Assembly (NCBI RefSeq): GCF_900115095.1
Contig: NZ_FOVH01000007.1
Coordinates: forward strand, 62,001 to 126,000
Direction of reading: 5' to 3'
Length of the DNA: 64,000 nucleotides
Source of the DNA: Actinomadura madurae
Lineage (GTDB): Bacteria > Actinomycetota > Actinomycetes > Streptosporangiales > Streptosporangiaceae
Shown: positions 42,310-52,054 of the stretch, in pieces
How the letters are laid out: each line of letters begins with the position of its first letter
Numbering within the stretch: position 1 is the stretch's first letter
The notes under the pieces: model-generated
The model's input: the letters and a program-made list of their open reading frames with translations, nothing else
What the model was told of the DNA's origin: nothing
The model's database searches: none
Position numbers and translations under genes: made by a program

Positions 42310-43139
42310 GAGATTCCTGCGATTGTTATGCATGATTTTGGGGTCGAACCGCAGGACACGGCGCCGGCGCGCACACTGTCGCCCAGAGTCTCACGCCGCC
42401 GCGACGCACGCCCCGACCATCGAGGCGCCCCCCACCTCGCCCGGATCCTGCACGACAAGGCCGCGTTCACCGCCATCGACCTACCGACATCGCCGCGATC
42501 TTTTAGTCTGACTTCATGCACTGAATTATGATCATGATGATCACTTTCCCCATGCCATGGAAGATCAGATCGATCAGACGGAGACGACGCCGCGCGCCCC
42601 TCCCGGCACTGGCGGCGGCTCCGGATCGATCAACGACCTCCACCGTCCCGGCGCCGCCAGGAGACCAGCGATCGCCCCCTCATCCACCAACCGCGTCGAC
42701 CGACCTCCTCAAGCACAACCTTCATCGCTGCCCGGAAATGGTCACGTAGGCGACGGGCATCCCGTCGGAGTGCGCGTCGGGGCGCCCCACCACGGCCGCG
42801 CCGCTTACGTGCGGGTCCACCCAGCGGCAATTCCCCGATCGGCCGCGAATCGATGTCGTGGCCGCCGCACAAGGCCGCATCGACCTCGGCGCCGACGGCG
42901 TCTACCTCGTCAAGGCCGACCTATTCCTGGCCATCGACGCCACCCACCATGCCCGACCTACCCCCAGAGGCCCCGTGCGCATCGCCCAAGGGAGACAACG
43001 TCGAGTGCGCAAGGATCAAGCCGCATCACCGCTGCCACCGCATCCTCGTTTAATCGTCGTCCGACGATAGGCGCCATATACTTTAATGCCCCACACATTA
43101 GCTCGTGCACGAAATGACACAGAAACTGGTCGCCCATAG
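42310..43139. other. 830-bp stretch without an intact gene; possible acyl-CoA ligase scrap
   Basis: No open frame here has a recognisable family over its length. On the minus strand, around 42729-42820, a frame reads HVSGAAVVGRPDAHSDGM followed by PVAYVTISGQR and a stop, which resembles the C-terminal domain of AMP-forming acyl-CoA ligases, with nothing on either side. AT-rich, partly palindromic sequence at 42520-42545 (ATTATGATCATGATGATC) may be another regulatory element. The stretch begins the disturbed zone beyond the catabolic locus. Confidence 0.4.
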
Positions 43140-43600
43140 TCAGCGCAGAACGGCTACCAATGCCATTGGCAGGGGCGAGCGCCGGAAGTCGACCAGTGGC
43201 CGCAGCAACTGGAGTTGACCGTGGTGCACGGCCGTTTCGTAGCGCCCGCAAAAGTCCCGCGTGTATCCGCGTGCCGTCACCTTCTGGCAGGCGACCGGTC
43301 CGCCGTCCAGGTTCAAAGCCAGGCGCAAGCCGAGCCCGGCCCTGGGGAGGAACGCGGCGAGCGAGCGCAAGGAGTCACCCGATTCCGGCTGACGTGCAGG
43401 ACGGCGATGCCGTTGGCGCCGTCGTGGCGGCGGCGCAGTGGTCGGCGGGCTGTCGACCGTCTTCGGGCGGTCTTGGTCAGGGAATTCTGGTCGTAGTGCA
43501 GAGTGACCGTGCCCAAGTGCAGGCCCTTGAGGGTGATGTCCTGCTTGGCGCTGAGGGCGCCTGGTATCGCTCGTGGATGGGTGCTGACGTCCACATCGAC
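43140..43600 (-). pseudogene. Decayed fragment, possibly phosphodiester-glycosidase-like
   Basis: Two minus-strand frames together give a fragment: first DITLKGLHLGTVTLHYDQ and GANGIAVLHVSRNR, then after a frame change near 43380 LRSLAAFLPRAGLGL and RLALNLDGGPVACQ, ending at a stop at 43140. The A-L-N-L-D-G-G-P segment resembles DUF2233/phosphodiester glycosidases (NAGPA fold), where it lies near the active site. No start or complete domain is present. The assignment is weak; what is clear is that a former gene is broken across frames. Confidence 0.35.
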
Positions 43601-43660
43601 CAGCCCTGGTAGTTCCCGGACGGACGTCGCCGCCGTCGTAGGGGTGCAGATCCTGGCCCA

Positions 43661-44062
43661 TCAACGTCCCCCCCGCCGGCGGAGAGAACGGCGCGCATAC
43701 GCGCCGCTGGGCTCCGCCCACGGCGATGTGGCGACCGGGCTGATCTCCCAGGCGTCGAAGAAGCTGCGGTAGGGCATAAGCGACAGGTAGTCCAGGTAAT
43801 GCGACCCGCGCGAGTCGATGGTCGTCACCGACCACCGGCCGTCCGGTGAGTCGCCGTGGTCCTCCTGCCAGTCGGCGTTGTGGGTCAGCCGTGTGCGTCG
43901 GCCGGTCTTGAGGTCCAGTTTCCACAGGCCGGGGTTGCCGCCGACCTGCACGTAGGTGAGCGCGCGGCCGCCGTCGACGGAGGTTTTCGACTCGTACAGG
44001 GCGGTGCTGTCGGACCAGGTGCACGCGATCGACCGCAACCTGCACGTCGTCCCGTTGATCAT
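43661..44062 (-). pseudogene. Decayed TolB-like beta-propeller fragment
   Basis: A minus-strand frame encodes LWKLDLKTGRRTRLTHNADW, then DGRWSVTTIDSRGSHYLDYL. Propeller blades of TolB/WD40-like (PD40) proteins have this pattern: a Trp strand, L-D-L-x-T-G-x-x-x-R-L-T, then S-P-D-G-R. Only about one to two blades are left of the usual six, and the frame ends in unrelated Arg-rich sequence. There is no signal peptide. It is probably a leftover of a longer gene; it may be part of the same decayed region as the fragment at 43140-43600. Confidence 0.45.
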
Positions 44063-44124
44063 AGAACATCACGTTCAACGATCAGCGACCGATTTTGACA
44101 TCGTGCTCCTCGAAGGCACCACCG

Positions 44125-44751
44125 TTATTCGGCGCCAGTAATCTTCCTCGTAAGCCAATGCATATGATCACGAAACCGGCCCAGCGCCTTGGGATTGGTC
44201 GGGGGAATCTTTCGGCCGTTTCTGTCCAGGTAACCTGATTGTAGATAGCCGTGTATCATCCAGAGAAACGTCCATGTCGCCGCCTCTGCGTCGACGCCTG
44301 GCTCGGCTGCACCGCGAACCAGATCGATCGACTTCTCAATCAAGGGGACGACTATGTCATGCTCCACATCGGTGAAGTCGCTAGCATCGGACATCCAGCG
44401 ATGAATTAGTATCCTGGATATTTCCGGATGCTCGAGACAGTAATCTAGATACAGATCCCCGACCCGGATCAGGCCATCGGCGTCAGGCGTGTAATCTTTC
44501 ACCAGCAGCAGGTCCAACTGCTCTCGCCACTCCAGCGCCGACGCCTCCATGACCCCGAAATACAGGCCCTGCTTACCTCCGTATAGATCAACAAGCGTTT
44601 CCGGGGCGACGCCGACAGCGTCGGCGACCATGTGGATGGACACTTCGTCATAGCCCAACTCACCGAACAGTCGAGCGGCAACGGCCTGTGTCTCATCCCT
44701 GCCGGCCGTGCGATGCCGGTCCCGCCCGGCCGACGTGTCACGCTCTACCAT
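44125..44751 (-). CDS. TetR-family transcriptional regulator
   Basis: Regulator of about 208 residues (ATG 44751; a longer frame reaches 44781). The N-terminal domain fits TetR: TQAVAARLFGELGYDEVSIHMVADAVGVAPETLVDLYGGKQGLY, where the last part replaces the usual L-Y-x-Y-F-x-x-K. The C-terminal domain is helical, with LDYCLEHPEISRILIHRWM and ATWTFLWMIHGYLQSGY. Base composition is clearly lower in GC than in the catabolic genes, with more A/T-ending codons, suggesting separate origin. No intact gene lies beside it, so its target is unknown. Confidence 0.82.
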   Translation of the reverse strand: MVERDTSAGRDRHRTAGRDETQAVAARLFGELGYDEVSIHMVADAVGVAPETLVDLYGGKQGLYFGVMEASALEWREQLDLLLVKDYTPDADGLIRVGDLYLDYCLEHPEISRILIHRWMSDASDFTDVEHDIVVPLIEKSIDLVRGAAEPGVDAEAATWTFLWMIHGYLQSGYLDRNGRKIPPTNPKALGRFRDHMHWLTRKITGAE

Positions 44752-45011
44752 CAGATCACCACCAGAAGCGACCCTCTGCATCGTCTAACGTCTCCACTGC
44801 ACGGTGGGCCGCAACACCGCCGGTTTCAGTTTTCCCAGCACCTGTCAAGTGGTGACACTGCTTTGACCGCCGACGATAGAAGTACCAAGTTGACTGCTCT
44901 CTCGCAGCCGGTGGTCGTTTGGGGCCGGCCAGGCCATGACCGCCATCACGCGCTCGGCCGAATGTGTCAGCAAGTTCGAGCGATGTTCGACCACGGTCGA
45001 TGCGCGCTGGC

Positions 45012-46211
45012 TTAGCCGTTCGTGCCGAATCGTCTCGCTTCATGAACGGCCAACCAGGACTGGACGAGTGTTGGAACGCTGCGCGGATCGAGCCCGGTGA
45101 GTTCGCGCCACCGGGCGAGTCGGTAGGTCACGCTGTTGGCGTGCAGGTGCAGCCGCGCGGCCGCGTCGGTCAGCGACATCGAGCTCAGGTAGCTCGCCTC
45201 GACGGCGTCGGCGAGATGCGGTTGCTCGCGCGCCACCTGGATCGCCCCATCCAGGAGCGGCCCGAGTCGACGGCTGTGCGCCAGGACGCAGGCCTCGACC
45301 CACCCCTCCGCGAACTCCCGCGTCGTCCGTCCGGGGGCGGTCGCGTTCAGAACCAGCCGAGCATCCTCGAGGCTCTCGGACGCACCCGCCAGACCCGGCC
45401 GCAGGACGCCGATACCGATCCGTCCGCCCTGGAGTTCCTCGTCGACGAAGCGGCGGACGGCCTCCGCGGAGGCACGGTCTGCGACGATCACCAGCTGCTG
45501 CTCCCGCGCCGCGCAGATGACGTGGGCACCGAGGCGGCCGATGCGTTGCTGGAGCCCGAAGCTGAGGTCGTCCGCGGGTCGCGGCGGCGCCCAGAGGAAC
45601 ACCTGCCAGCTGCTGGTCGGGGACAGACCGAGTGCCTGCGCCACGGCGTGAAGCTCACGTTCGTGGCCGCCGAGGGCGAGCAACTCCACCAGGCGATGCG
45701 CCAAGGTGATGTGGTGGCCCTGCATCGTCTGCGTGACCTCCGAGTGGGCTGAGGCCAGCGCGGCAGAGAGCGCGTGGATCGAGTCCATCATCCGGCTCGC
45801 CAGGTGCGGCAAGTACGGAGCGTCGCGCGCGGTCGAGGCGGCGACCAGCGCCCGCCAGACCTCGCTGTCCCCGATGTGGAAGGCGTCGATGAGCGTCGAG
45901 ATCGGTACCCGCTGACGCGCCCGGCTGCGGGCCAGATCCGCCGCCGACGCGAGATCGCGTTCCCCTGGAACGAGGTCCTCGTCCAGCGCCCGCACACGCC
46001 GCGTGAGCTGTTCGTGCACATCGGCCCAGTGCTCCGACTCGGGGACGGACTCGTAGTCGGGGAGCTCCTCGCGGATCCGGTCGACGGCCCGGTTCACGAG
46101 CTGGTCCATGGTCCCGAGCACGCGTCGGCACAGATCGTGGATCTCGACCTCTCCGCCTTCGTGGATTTCACGATCGAGCATCCTCGGATGGTAAGCGATT
46201 TCGTCGCTCAC
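45012..46211 (-). CDS. PucR/CdaR-family helix-turn-helix regulator
   Basis: Regulator of 399 residues from GTG 46211. The N-terminal half is a helical RsbT-antagonist/sensor-like domain (RVPISTLIDAFHIGDSEVWRAL, HALSAALASAHSEVTQTMQGH); the middle resembles the GGDEF-like fold of CdaR proteins (VIVADRASAEAVRRFVDEEL, GIGVLRPGLAGASESLEDAR); the C-terminal HTH is typical of PucR: SSMSLTDAAARLHLHANSVTYRLARWRELTGLD. It is divergent from the indolepyruvate ferredoxin oxidoreductase gene with 92 bases between them, and most likely activates it. Confidence 0.9.
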   Translation of the reverse strand: MSDEIAYHPRMLDREIHEGGEVEIHDLCRRVLGTMDQLVNRAVDRIREELPDYESVPESEHWADVHEQLTRRVRALDEDLVPGERDLASAADLARSRARQRVPISTLIDAFHIGDSEVWRALVAASTARDAPYLPHLASRMMDSIHALSAALASAHSEVTQTMQGHHITLAHRLVELLALGGHERELHAVAQALGLSPTSSWQVFLWAPPRPADDLSFGLQQRIGRLGAHVICAAREQQLVIVADRASAEAVRRFVDEELQGGRIGIGVLRPGLAGASESLEDARLVLNATAPGRTTREFAEGWVEACVLAHSRRLGPLLDGAIQVAREQPHLADAVEASYLSSMSLTDAAARLHLHANSVTYRLARWRELTGLDPRSVPTLVQSWLAVHEARRFGTNG

Positions 46212-46256
46212 CCGTAGATCTCCACCACTCCACTCCTGACAATTGGTGAAATCGAC

Positions 46257-46278
46257 AGGATCCGTCCCCCCGGATCCT
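46257..46278. promoter_or_regulatory. Palindrome between PucR-type regulator and oxidoreductase gene
   Basis: AGGATCCG (46257-46264), six bases, CGGATCCT (46271-46278) form a perfect inverted repeat ending 25 bases before the oxidoreductase ATG. It is either an operator for the divergent regulator or a hairpin in the mRNA leader just before the GGAGGA ribosome site. Confidence 0.5.
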
Positions 46279-46303
46279 CCTGACGCGACCGGAGGACGGC
46301 CCC

Positions 46304-49300
46304 ATGACCGCAGGCGCGCTGAGCGAGACCGCCGAGACGACCGGCGACTACCGGCTGGAGGCGAAGTACGAGGTCGGCGACGAGCGCGTCCTCCTCACGG
46401 GGGTCCAGGCGATCGCGCGGGCTTTGATCGAGCAGCACGCACGCGACGTCGCACGTGGCCGGAACACCTCGGTCTTCGTGTCGGGCTATCAAGGGTCTCC
46501 CCTCGGCGGGCTCGACAGCCTGCTCGCATCGATCCCGGGCCTGCGCGAGGACCACCAGGTGCACCTGAGCCCGGGGGTCAACGAGGAACTCGCCGCCACC
46601 GCCGTCTGGGGCACTCAGATGCAACTCCCGGACGACGAGCGCACCGTGGACGGGGTGGTCGGCGTCTGGTACGGGAAGGGCCCCGGCCTCGACCGGGCAA
46701 CGGACGCCATCCGACATGCCACCATGTACGGCACCGACCCGCGCGGAGGGGTCGTCGCGTTCGTGGGCGACGATCCGTCATCGAAGTCGTCGACCCTGCC
46801 GTACGCCAGTGACGCGACCCTAGCCGCGCTCAACATGCCGTTCTTCACGCCACGCAACGGCACGGAGGTCGTCCTCCACACGCTGGCTGCCGTCGAGCTC
46901 TCCCGATTCACCGGATGTTGGGTCGGTGTGAAGGTCCTGAGCGACGTCGCGGACGGAGTGTGGACCGTCGCCCACGGCTTCCAGGCCGTCGAGTTCAATC
47001 ACCCCGAGGTCATGTGGAGAGGGCGCCCCTGGGTGTATGCGCAGCAGCCCGTGCACACTCCGGGCGAGAGCCTGCGTGTCGAGGCCGAGCTCACCGGACC
47101 CCGGTGGGCGGCCGTGGAGGCCTTCCTGGCCGCCAACGATCTCGACCGGGTGCGGTCGGCGACCCCACGTCCTCGGTTCGGCGTCATCGGGAGCGGAGTC
47201 GCCGTGGACGCCGCCGTCCAGGCTTTCCAGGACCTCGGCCTCGACCCCGGCGCCGTCGCCACCGCGGGGATCAGCATTGCCGGGGTCGCCGCACCGTACC
47301 CCCTCGACCGTGGTCGGATCCGGGCCTTCGCCGAGGGACTCGACACCATTTTGGTGGTCGAGGAGAAGGCTCCGGTCATCGAGCGCCAGGTCAAGGACAT
47401 CCTGTACTCGCTGGAGCACCGCCCGACCGTGCTAGGGAAGCGGGACGCCCAGGGCGCCGCCCTCGTGCCGGGCGACGGCGAGCTGCTGCCCGAGCGGCTG
47501 CACGACCCGATCAGACGGGCCTTCGGCGGCGGCATCGCGCTCCGGCGGCCTCCCTACCAGCGCCGCCGGCTCGGGCTGCTGCCGGTCCAGCGCACGCCGT
47601 ACTTCTGCTCTGGCTGCCCGCACAACTCGTCGACGGTGGTGCCCGACGGATCGATCGCGGGCGGTGGCATCGGCTGCCATACGCTGGCCTCGGTCTCGGC
47701 CCGCCAGGACTCGGCGATCACCGGATGGACCCAGATGGGCGGCGAAGGAGCCCAGTGGATCGGGCAGGCGGCCTGGAGCTCACACCGCCACATCTTCCAG
47801 AACGTCGGCGACGGCACCTTCTTCCACTCCGGCCAGCTCGCCGTCCAGGCCGCGGTCGCGGCCGGCGTCAACATCACCTACAAGGTGCTCTACAACTCTG
47901 CGGTCGCCATGACCGGGGCACAGGACCCCCAGGCCGGCCTGCCGGTCCCCGCCCTCGCCCGCAAGCTCCTGGCCGAGGGGGTGGTCCGGATCATCGTCTG
48001 CGCCGACGAGCCCGAGCGGTATCGACGGATCAAGATGCCGAGGAACGCGGTGGTCTGGCCGCGCGAGCGGCTCGACGAGGCGCAGCGCATTCTGCGGGAG
48101 GTCGACGGCGTCACCGTCCTCGTCTACGACCAGCAGTGCGCGGCGAACGCCCGGCGGCTCCGTAAGCGTGGGAAGCTCCCGCCCCGTCCGAGCAGGGTCG
48201 TCATCAACCAGGAGGTCTGCGAGGGCTGCGGCGACTGCGGGGTCAAGAGCAACTGCCTCTCGGTACAGCCGATCGACACGGACCTCGGGCGCAAGACCCG
48301 CATCGACCAGACCAGCTGCAACACCGATTACAGCTGCCTCGCGGGAGACTGCCCGAGCTTCGTCACCGTCACGGACTCGGGTCGGCGGAAGAGTCCGCGC
48401 ACCAAGCGGAAGCTGCCAAAGCCACCCGCGGCCCCCGATGTGAGCATCGAGCGGGCCGGCACCGACGTCTTCATGGCCGGGATCGGCGGAACCGGCATCG
48501 TCACGGTCAACCAGATCATCGCGACCGCCGCACTGACCGCCGGTTACGAGGTCGTGGGGCTCGACCAGACCGGACTCAGCCAGAAGGCGGGACCCGTCGT
48601 CTCCCACCTGCGTCTCGTGCAACGAGGCGACGCGGCGTCGAACCGGGTCGGCGAGGGCGCCGCTGACCTGTTCCTCGCCTTCGATCTCCTGGTCGCGGCC
48701 GAGGAGAAGAACGCAAGTCGGGTGGCGCCGGGCCGCACAACGATCGTCGCCTCCACCAGCATCACCCCGACGGGCGACATGGTGGCGGACGCATCGGTCG
48801 CCTACCCCGGCACCGACACTCTCCTCGACAGGCTCGCAGGACCCGACACCGACCTGGTGGGTGTGGACGCCCTCAAGATCTGCGAGACCCTCTTCGGGTC
48901 CATCCAGTCCGCGAATCTGCTGCTGGTCGGTGCCGCCTGCCAGACCGGCCGGCTCCCGATCCCGGCGCAGGCCATCGAGGATGCGATCACGCTCAACGGC
49001 GTCGCGGTCGCGGCGAACATCAGCGCCTTCCGCTGGGGACGCGCCATCGCGGCCGACCCCACCAACGCCCCTGTCCCGTCGCCCGGCGTGCCCCGGACAC
49101 CGAGCGCTCGGGTGGCGCAGCACATCGACGCGTCCGGGTTCACAGGCGAGACCCGCCGGATCGTCGTGGACCGGGCCGCGCGCCTGGAGGCCTACCAGGG
49201 CCCGAAGCTCGCCGTCGAGTACGTCGGCCGCGTCTCGACCGTCTGGGCCAAGGAGCGAAAGCTCGGCGACGGCAGTGCCCTCAGCGAGCAGGTGGCACGC

Positions 49301-49768
49301 CACCTCTACAAGCTGACCGCTTACAAAGACGAGTACGAGGTGGCCCGGCTGCTCACTGCGCCGGAGTTCCTCGCGTCGGTCCGCGCGGAGGGCGGGTCCG
49401 GGCGAGCAGCGTTCAATCTCCACCCGCCCACGCTCCGTGCGCTCGGGATGGGCAGGAAGCTGCAGCTCGGGCCGTCCTCGCGGCCGGTCCTGCGCGCCCT
49501 CGCGAGTCTGAAGTTCCTACGCGGTCACTGGTATGACCCGTTCGCCCATACCGCCGTACGACGTCTCGAGCGCCGTGTCCTCGCCGACTACGTCGAGCTG
49601 GTCGGCCGGCTCACCGACGGACTGTCGAGCACGAACTACAGCCTCGCCACGCGGATCGCGGCTCTGCCCGACCAACTGCGCGGCTACGAGGACGTCAAGC
49701 TCCGCAGCGCGGAGGCGTACGAGCGGGAGCTGGCTACCCTGAGCGCCGACTGGCGGGCCACGCTCTGA
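46304..49768 (+). CDS. Indolepyruvate ferredoxin oxidoreductase family protein, single-chain
   Basis: Large 2-oxoacid:ferredoxin oxidoreductase of 1154 residues with GGAGGA before ATG 46304. Domain order: N-terminal pyrimidine-binding region (LLTGVQAIARALIEQH, FVSGYQGSPLGGLDSLL), a middle TPP-binding domain from CSGCPHNSSTVV (about residue 436) through NVGDGTFFHSGQLAV, a [4Fe-4S] site EVCEGCGDCGVKSNC (about 640-655), and a C-terminal gamma domain starting MAGIGGTGIVTVNQIIA (about 725). This is the fused IorA-IorB type seen in aerobic bacteria. It decarboxylates an aryl or branched 2-oxoacid to an acyl-CoA, passing electrons to ferredoxin. The regulator next door suggests induction by an amino acid or its breakdown product. 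Confidence 0.92.
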   Translation: MTAGALSETAETTGDYRLEAKYEVGDERVLLTGVQAIARALIEQHARDVARGRNTSVFVSGYQGSPLGGLDSLLASIPGLREDHQVHLSPGVNEELAATAVWGTQMQLPDDERTVDGVVGVWYGKGPGLDRATDAIRHATMYGTDPRGGVVAFVGDDPSSKSSTLPYASDATLAALNMPFFTPRNGTEVVLHTLAAVELSRFTGCWVGVKVLSDVADGVWTVAHGFQAVEFNHPEVMWRGRPWVYAQQPVHTPGESLRVEAELTGPRWAAVEAFLAANDLDRVRSATPRPRFGVIGSGVAVDAAVQAFQDLGLDPGAVATAGISIAGVAAPYPLDRGRIRAFAEGLDTILVVEEKAPVIERQVKDILYSLEHRPTVLGKRDAQGAALVPGDGELLPERLHDPIRRAFGGGIALRRPPYQRRRLGLLPVQRTPYFCSGCPHNSSTVVPDGSIAGGGIGCHTLASVSARQDSAITGWTQMGGEGAQWIGQAAWSSHRHIFQNVGDGTFFHSGQLAVQAAVAAGVNITYKVLYNSAVAMTGAQDPQAGLPVPALARKLLAEGVVRIIVCADEPERYRRIKMPRNAVVWPRERLDEAQRILREVDGVTVLVYDQQCAANARRLRKRGKLPPRPSRVVINQEVCEGCGDCGVKSNCLSVQPIDTDLGRKTRIDQTSCNTDYSCLAGDCPSFVTVTDSGRRKSPRTKRKLPKPPAAPDVSIERAGTDVFMAGIGGTGIVTVNQIIATAALTAGYEVVGLDQTGLSQKAGPVVSHLRLVQRGDAASNRVGEGAADLFLAFDLLVAAEEKNASRVAPGRTTIVASTSITPTGDMVADASVAYPGTDTLLDRLAGPDTDLVGVDALKICETLFGSIQSANLLLVGAACQTGRLPIPAQAIEDAITLNGVAVAANISAFRWGRAIAADPTNAPVPSPGVPRTPSARVAQHIDASGFTGETRRIVVDRAARLEAYQGPKLAVEYVGRVSTVWAKERKLGDGSALSEQVARHLYKLTAYKDEYEVARLLTAPEFLASVRAEGGSGRAAFNLHPPTLRALGMGRKLQLGPSSRPVLRALASLKFLRGHWYDPFAHTAVRRLERRVLADYVELVGRLTDGLSSTNYSLATRIAALPDQLRGYEDVKLRSAEAYERELATLSADWRATL

Positions 49769-49853
49769 CGGGCGCCCCGGGTCCCTGACGTCGACGGACG
49801 AGCATGACGAACGGCCCTGGGAGGCGCGGTTCGACCGAGGTACGTGCGCTGCC

Positions 49854-50880
49854 CGAGCGGGAGCGCTGCATGAGGCCCGGGAGTGGGCCCCGGATTGGTA
49901 CGACCCTGGCGAGAAGGTGCTGTGGGGCGACGAGTCCGGTCCCGTCTTCGCCGACCGTGCCCTGCTGTCTCGCCTGCTCCCGGCGCTGGCGTTGGCTTCC
50001 AGCGTCAAGCACCTCGTGCTCTTCGACGGGGACGGGCCCCAGCCGGGCGACCCGGGTATCGGTGACCTGGGCTGGATCGACGTCCACGCGTACGACTCGT
50101 TGCTGGACGCGGCATCTGCCGGAGAATTGTCCATAGTGGACGAAAGGCACGCGGCGGCGGTCTGCTACACCAGCGGAACCACCGGAAACCCGAAGGCCGT
50201 GGTGTACAGCCACCGGTCGATCTTCCTCCAGCAGATGTCCCCGATGGCGAGGGACTCGATCGGGATCGGTGAGGACCGAGACCTCCGCGAGCGGGCCAGT
50301 GAGCACACTGCGCCGCGAAGAGCGGACTCGCTCCGAGGAGGAGCGGGCGCAGCTGCGCACGTCGGCGGGGCGCACGATGTTCGGCATCGAGGTGCGCGTC
50401 GCCGACGACGCCGGGAAAGTGCTCCCCTGGGACGGGGAGAGCACCGGCGAGCTGCAGTGCCGGGGCCCCTGGGTGACGGCCGGGTACTACAACGACCCCC
50501 GGGGCCGCGACGGGTTCACCCCCGACGGCTGGCTTCGCACGGGCGACGTGGCCAAGATCGACCCGGACGGGCGGCTCTGGCTCGTCGACCGCGCCAAGGA
50601 CATGATCAAGTCCGGCGGCGAGTGGATCGGCTCGGCGGAGATCGAGAACGAGCTCCTCACGCATCCGCAGATCTCGGAGGCCGCAGTGATCGGCGTGGCG
50701 TCGGCCAAATGGTCGGAGCGGCCGCTGGCGTGTGTCGTGCTCAAGCCCGGGGCCACCGCGGACGCCGCCGAGCTGAGCAATTTCCTCGGCGCGTCGCTGC
50801 CCAGATGGAAGATCCCGGACCGCATCGTCTTCGTCGAAGAAATCCCCAAGACCAATGTCGGCGAGTACTCGAAGCGCAGG
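49854..50880 (+). pseudogene. Long-chain acyl-CoA ligase, truncated and internally deleted
   Basis: Pieces of one AMP-forming ligase lie in two frames. The first has EWAPDWYDPGEKVLWGDE, VKHLVLFDGDG and the P-loop VCYTSGTTGNPKAVVYSH up to MARDSIGIG at about 50265. The second, from about 50269, resumes at TETSASGPVSTLRREE and continues GELQCRGPWVTAGYYNDP, DGWLRTGDVAKI, VDRAKDMIKSGGEWI and EEIPKTNVGEYSK. The stretch between the P-loop and the T-E-T motif, about 100 residues in relatives, is missing, and the frame shifts at the junction. The N-terminus is also gone. The protein then runs into an unrelated SDR tail. Confidence 0.82.
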
Positions 50881-51251
50881 CGTCCGTGCCCTTCGCGTAC
50901 CAGGCGCATGTCGGCGCCGCGAAGGCCGGTGTCGACCACCTGATGCGAAACCTCGCCCTCGAGTGGAGCCGCTACGGCATCCGCTGCAACTCCATCGCCC
51001 CTGGGCCGATCGCTGGCACCGAGGGGATGCGCCGCCTCGAACAGGCCGCCGACAAGGACACCTGGCTCAAGATGATCCCCCTCGGCCGCTACGGTGCCGA
51101 GGAGATCGGCGTGATGGCCTCGGTGCTCGCGTCACCGCTCGGCGGCTTCGTCACCGGCGCCCACGTCGTCGTGGACGGCGGGCAGGGGCTCGTGGGCTCC
51201 TCGACCTTTAACGAGGCCGTCGCGGCAACACTCAACGCTTCAACGCGCTGA
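50881..51251 (+). pseudogene. SDR C-terminal fragment
   Basis: From about 50881, in the same frame as the ligase N-terminal piece, about 120 residues match the C-terminal half of a 2,4-dienoyl-CoA-reductase-like SDR: PFAYQAHVGAAKAGVDHLMR, EWSRYGIRCNSIAPGPIAG, IPLGRYGAEEIGVMASVLAS and GGFVTGAHVVVDGGQGL. The Rossmann glycine motif and catalytic Ser are absent. It follows directly on the broken ligase gene, so a deletion has joined the two genes. Confidence 0.82.
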
Positions 51252-51317
51252 CGCCGACGCCCGACCACGCGCGGCCGGTGCGCCTGCCCAGGACGGACGC
51301 CTGCGTGCGGTGGGCGC

Positions 51318-51859
51318 GGACAGTACCTGTTCCTCAGCTCGGAGGGCGCGCATCACCGCCGTTCCCACTACGCCCGGCGGGTCTTCCAACCGGCAGCCGA
51401 CGGCCGATACCCAAAAGCACTCGGCAAACCGGAAAGCGCGTCCAGCGGACACGACGGTATGGCCGGGGATGCCGTTTCCACCATGGCCCGATGCCGTCCC
51501 CGGGCAGCCGTTCCAGCTGCCTGGGGGGATCCGGGTGGTGACTGAAGACGGTGTGGTTGCCGCTCATCGAGGGGCTCACTCCGCACGGGCTGCGGCATAG
51601 TCACAAGACCTGGATGCTGGAGGATGCCATTCCGGAGGTGCTCCAGGCCGAACGGCTGGGGCACACCGTGCCCGGCATCCGCGGCGTGTACTCCCACGTC
51701 TCGGACACCATGCGAGACGAACTCAAGGCCAAACTCCAGAAGCGCTGGGAAACCTCGCTGCAGGAACGGCTCCGACTCAGTGGGAACTCGCCGGTTCCCA
51801 TACTCAATGGACTCCTGGAGGGCGCTCAGAGGCGGGTTCAGTCCCGGTCTCGATCTTGA
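51318..51859 (+). pseudogene. Tyrosine recombinase (integrase), degraded C-terminal part
   Basis: The catalytic end of a phage-type integrase is spread over at least three frames. First GQYLFLSSEGAHHRRSHYAR and RVFQPAADGRYP, then MPFPPWPDAVPGQPFQLP in another frame, then from 51551 LTPHGLRHSHKTWMLEDAIP, VLQAERLGHTVPGIRGVYSHVS. The H-x-L-R-H motif, the L-G-H and the late Tyr nucleophile (GVYSHVS) are visible, followed by RWETSLQERLRLS typical of actinomycete integrative-element integrases. The N-terminal half is missing. It ends about 200 bases from a tRNA-Val gene, the usual integration target. Confidence 0.82.
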
Positions 51860-52054
51860 GCGCCTGGCGGCCCGTCATGTCAGGGGGGTGGGATGAGGCG
51901 GCGTCCCGCCCCCGCTGCATGACTACGAAGAGTGAGCAAGAGTGGGGCGTTCTTGTGGTCCCGTTTGTGTGGGAGGGTGCTGATCTCCCACAGTCCTGCC
52001 AGTTGATCACTCAGGCCCTGCCGCTGATGTGCGGGAGGGCCTGTGTAGGAAGGG

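Noticed and set aside
42557..43117. Open frame of 186 codons in the gap after the transporter operon
   Set aside because: Arg/Pro/His-rich, no family likeness, no convincing ribosome site; treated as non-coding.
50269..50943. Intact acyl-CoA ligase gene
   Set aside because: The frame contains only the C-terminal half of a ligase and the P-loop lies in another frame with the middle part missing.
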